DNA of 64,000 bases, from contig NZ_CP172346.1 in the NCBI RefSeq assembly GCF_044336245.1, positions 2,356,001-2,420,000 on the forward strand, written 5' to 3'. The position numbers and the translations under genes were made by a program. A model generated the notes under the pieces. It was not told the DNA's origin. It made no database searches and worked only from the letters and a program-made list of their open reading frames with translations. The stretch is from Schlesneria sphaerica (GTDB lineage Bacteria; Planctomycetota; Planctomycetia; Planctomycetales; Planctomycetaceae). This document shows positions 61,572-64,000 of the stretch, piece by piece; the first letter of the stretch is position 1; each line of letters opens with the position of its first letter.

Positions 61572-62573
61572 CTACTGCGGCAGTTCCGGAGCGGCATGCT
61601 CGGGGTAACTGGCGCTACTCAGTCCCTCTTTGAGGAAGTTGACCAGGTCTGCTGTTTCTTCGGCGGTCAGCTTCAGCGGATAGACTTCCTCGTCGCTGTA
61701 GGGTCCCGGCGTCCCACCTTTAGCGTAGTGATCGACCACTTCCTCCAGGGTCTTCAGACTTCCGTCGTGCATATAGGGGGCGGTCCGGGCAATCTCACGC
61801 AGCGTCGGGGTCTTGAAAGAACCCGTGTCACCGAGGGACTTGCTGATGGCAAACCGGCCTTCGTCTGACCCTGGCAGGGCAATGTTATGGAAACCATTGT
61901 CCGTGAAGTTAGGACCTGAATGGCATGAGGAACAGTTGGCTTTCCCGAAGAAGAGCTTCATGCCACGCTGAGCGGATTCCGACAGAGCGTTTTTGTCACC
62001 TGCTTTGAATCGATCATACGGCGCGTCACCCGAAAGGATGGTTCGTTCGTATGTCGCAATCGCCTTGGCAATCCCGTCCGCAGTGACATCGGTGCCGAAC
62101 ACCTTCTGGAACTGGGTGCGATAGCCTTCGATGCCGTTGAGCTTCTGAACCACCTGGTCGATCTGCATGTTCATCTCCACAGGATTCTGCACGGGTCCGA
62201 GCGCCTGTTCTTCCAGGGTGCGGGCTCGGCCATCCCAGAACTGAAATGCCTGAAGCGCCGCATTGATGACCGTCGGGGAATTACGTCCCCCTTTTTTTCC
62301 TTCGACCCCGGTCGCGAACTGGTCACCGTTGCTGTATCCCTTGGCCGGATCATGGCAGGTCGCACAGGAGACTTTGTTATCCGCCGACAGGCGAGCATCA
62401 AAATAGAGCTGCTTTCCCAGCGAGATTTTCTCGGGCGTGGGAGGGTTGTCTTTCGGATGGACGACCGGAGGCAAACCCAGGGGGCTGGCGGGATCGGCAG
62501 CCATGACCTGATAAGACTGGGTGGCGACGAACACGGTTAACAAGACTGCAAAGACCGGACGATTCATTGGCAT
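61572..62573 (-). CDS. Di-haem cytochrome c peroxidase-like protein (CcpA/MauG group)
   Basis: The 333-residue exported protein has a signal peptide and two haem sites, CATCH in the N-terminal domain and CSSCH in the C-terminal domain, as in bacterial di-haem cytochrome c peroxidases. Motifs QFWDGRARTLEEQA and APYMHDGSLKTLEEVVDHY are typical. It would reduce peroxide in the periplasm using cytochrome electrons, or act as a MauG-like oxidase. The start is uncertain among ATGs at 62588, 62573 and 62567; GGGAA supports the later ones. It precedes the YceH gene by 80 bp. Confidence 0.9.
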   Translation of the reverse strand: MPMNRPVFAVLLTVFVATQSYQVMAADPASPLGLPPVVHPKDNPPTPEKISLGKQLYFDARLSADNKVSCATCHDPAKGYSNGDQFATGVEGKKGGRNSPTVINAALQAFQFWDGRARTLEEQALGPVQNPVEMNMQIDQVVQKLNGIEGYRTQFQKVFGTDVTADGIAKAIATYERTILSGDAPYDRFKAGDKNALSESAQRGMKLFFGKANCSSCHSGPNFTDNGFHNIALPGSDEGRFAISKSLGDTGSFKTPTLREIARTAPYMHDGSLKTLEEVVDHYAKGGTPGPYSDEEVYPLKLTAEETADLVNFLKEGLSSASYPEHAAPELPQ

Positions 62574-62722
62574 TTTTCCCAGTAGCATCGCGGATCGATT
62601 CGTTTCGCGCGAACCGACGAAGAGTCATTTAACAGCAAAACGTGGCATCGAATGCCCATTCTTCATTCACACTCTGGACGTTTCAAGAGTCACCGGCGCT
62701 CTACGCCTCAACACGGCCCCGG

Positions 62723-64000
62723 TCAGTCCAGACGCAGCCAGATGGTTTTCAGGTACTCTGTCTCAGGGCAGTTCGTTGAGATGGGGTGGTCGGGTGCCGC
62801 ACCTCCCTTGGCAAAGATCTGCCCTCGACGACCAACTTCCGGAGCCGCATTCACAATCCGGGTAAATTCCTGCATATCCAGCAGTCCCGAGCAGCTGCAA
62901 GTCAGCAGGATTCCCCCCGGATTCACCAACTGCATCGCGAGGCGATTCAAATCGAAATACTTGTGACGGCCTTCTTCCGCTTCCGACCGGCTGCGGATCA
63001 GCTTGGGAGGATCCAGAATGACGACATCGAACTTGCGATTATTCCGCAGCATGTCGCGCATGTAGCCGAAGACTTCCGCCTGGGTGAAATTGATTTTCAC
63101 CTGATTGATCTTGGCGTTTTCCCGGGCCAGCAGAACGGTCTCTTCGTCAAGTTCCACTCCTGTCACTTCGCCAGCATTGCCCAGCTTTTTGGCCTGCAGT
63201 GCGAATCCGCCCGTGTAGCAGCAGAGATCCAGTACAGACTTGCCTTCGACCAGTTCCGCCAGACGTTTGCGGTTTTCCCGCTGGTCACAATAAAAACCGG
63301 TCTTGTGTCCACCTGCAAAGTTCACGCGAAATTTGGTCCCGTGCTCGACGATCGTCATCTTCGCGGGAACATCGGCAGAACCATAGGGGTCCGCAGTGAA
63401 ACCTTCGTGATCCTGAGACATGGGTGCCGCGCGAAGGACTCCATGTTTGGTTCCTGCGAGGATGTCGAGCTGTGCCAGAATCGCTTCGGCTCGCTGATAC
63501 ATCCCCAGAGAGTAACATTCGGCGACGAGCACATCTCCGAACCGATCCACCACGAGACCCGGAAAGCCGTCAGCCTCGGCGTGGATGAGACGATAGGCCT
63601 CAGACTCCTTGTCCAGCTTTAGGGTGTCACGTCTCAGTGAAACGGCCTGAGCCAGTTTTTCGCTCCACCAGGCGTCGTCGGGCCGACGCATCCCCGTTCG
63701 GAGGACTCGGACAGCAATCTCGGCCTCGGGATTGAAGAGGCCATAGCCGACGACTTCGCCGCTTGGCGAAAACAGCTCGACCATATCGCCCGGCTGCGCA
63801 TCGCGTGAAACTTGTCCGAGCTGCTTTCGGAAGACAAAAGGATGCCACAAGGCCCCCCCCAGCCGGACTTCGACCGCGGGTAACGTGACATTTTCCGGAG
63901 GACACAGCGGCCGCTGCTCAAGTAACTCGCGACGAATACGGACGGGCTGCCGAGACGATTCGTAACGCCGACCAGACGATTGATAGGGAGGCTTTCGGTT
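62723..64000 (-). CDS. Class I SAM-dependent rRNA methyltransferase, RlmI-like (5' end missing)
   Basis: The frame is open to the right edge of the window, so the start is not seen (at least 425 residues are present). A PUA domain comes first (HPFVFRKQLG, then a beta-rich stretch to RVLRTG), followed by an RlmI-type linker and the Rossmann methyltransferase core with VLDLCCYTGGF, VTGVELDEE and VILDPPKLIRS, and ending with TEYLKTIWLRLD. RlmI methylates a cytosine of 23S rRNA at C5; the exact target of this protein is not known. The TTG at 63850 is internal, not the start. Confidence 0.9.
   Translation of the reverse strand, partial: NRKPPYQSSGRRYESSRQPVRIRRELLEQRPLCPPENVTLPAVEVRLGGALWHPFVFRKQLGQVSRDAQPGDMVELFSPSGEVVGYGLFNPEAEIAVRVLRTGMRRPDDAWWSEKLAQAVSLRRDTLKLDKESEAYRLIHAEADGFPGLVVDRFGDVLVAECYSLGMYQRAEAILAQLDILAGTKHGVLRAAPMSQDHEGFTADPYGSADVPAKMTIVEHGTKFRVNFAGGHKTGFYCDQRENRKRLAELVEGKSVLDLCCYTGGFALQAKKLGNAGEVTGVELDEETVLLARENAKINQVKINFTQAEVFGYMRDMLRNNRKFDVVILDPPKLIRSRSEAEEGRHKYFDLNRLAMQLVNPGGILLTCSCSGLLDMQEFTRIVNAAPEVGRRGQIFAKGGAAPDHPISTNCPETEYLKTIWLRLD

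Noticed and set aside
1..64000. Search for tRNA, complete rRNA genes, CRISPR arrays, insertion sequences and attachment sites.
   Set aside because: None could be supported by eye; the only rRNA-like string is the short one near 4.9 kb.

Overview
The window looks like chromosomal DNA from a planctomycete (Planctomycetales-like; genus not determinable here). The evidence is the combination of lineage-typical families: DUF1501, DUF1549/DUF1553 and PSCyt1 proteins, two DUF1559 pseudopilin-like proteins, CRTAC1 (FG-GAP plus ASPIC/UnbV) proteins, a DUF1080 protein, BatA/VWA membrane proteins, and a bacterial formylmethanofuran:H4MPT formyltransferase. I see no tRNA, complete rRNA, CRISPR array, integrase or transposase.

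Region 1 (1-4326) holds the 3' end of a GlnT-type glutamine synthetase, a HisA-like TIM barrel protein of the kind found with H4MPT-linked C1 genes, a Bcp/PrxQ peroxiredoxin, a formamidase/acetamidase family protein, and an excisionase-type HTH protein with a long Gly/Tyr/Gln-rich tail. Region 2 (5248-14257) is a co-directional set for exported proteins: Tat-exported DUF1501, a PPC-domain protein, DUF1549/DUF1553, and a PSCyt1-WD40-coiled-coil protein. Region 3 (14364-21896, minus strand) encodes three large membrane proteins, two with VWA domains, without the MoxR ATPase and DUF58 genes that usually accompany them. Region 4 (22558-36171) is a mosaic: a cNMP-FHA fusion, a DUF1080 protein, a small membrane protein, fhcD next to 5-formyl-THF cyclo-ligase, a UvrA paralogue, a phytase-like esterase, a lipoprotein/DUF1559 pair behind a Pho-box-like promoter, and a cytochrome P450.

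Region 5 (36459-56355) is the most unusual part. A plus-strand run (TPR/VCBS protein, CRTAC1, RnfD/UnbU-like membrane protein, cysteine-rich substrate-binding lipoprotein, ABC permease, ABC ATPase, seven-CXXCH cytochrome with TPRs) converges on a minus-strand run (lipoprotein, DUF1559, two CRTAC1 lipoproteins, two TPR proteins). The two minus-strand CRTAC1 genes are paralogues of each other, and so are the two TPR genes. The set suggests an uncharacterised envelope redox or uptake system; the substrate is unknown.

Region 6 (56643-64000) starts with a three-gene unit: a WXG100-like small protein, a coiled-coil protein, and a phosphohexomutase-like protein that has lost its catalytic serine loop and its C-terminal domain. 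On the minus strand follow a B12-binding radical SAM/DUF4080 protein, a YceH-family protein, a di-haem cytochrome c peroxidase-like protein, and an RlmI-like rRNA methyltransferase cut by the window edge. Many genes or operons end in clear hairpins, several lying between convergent genes.
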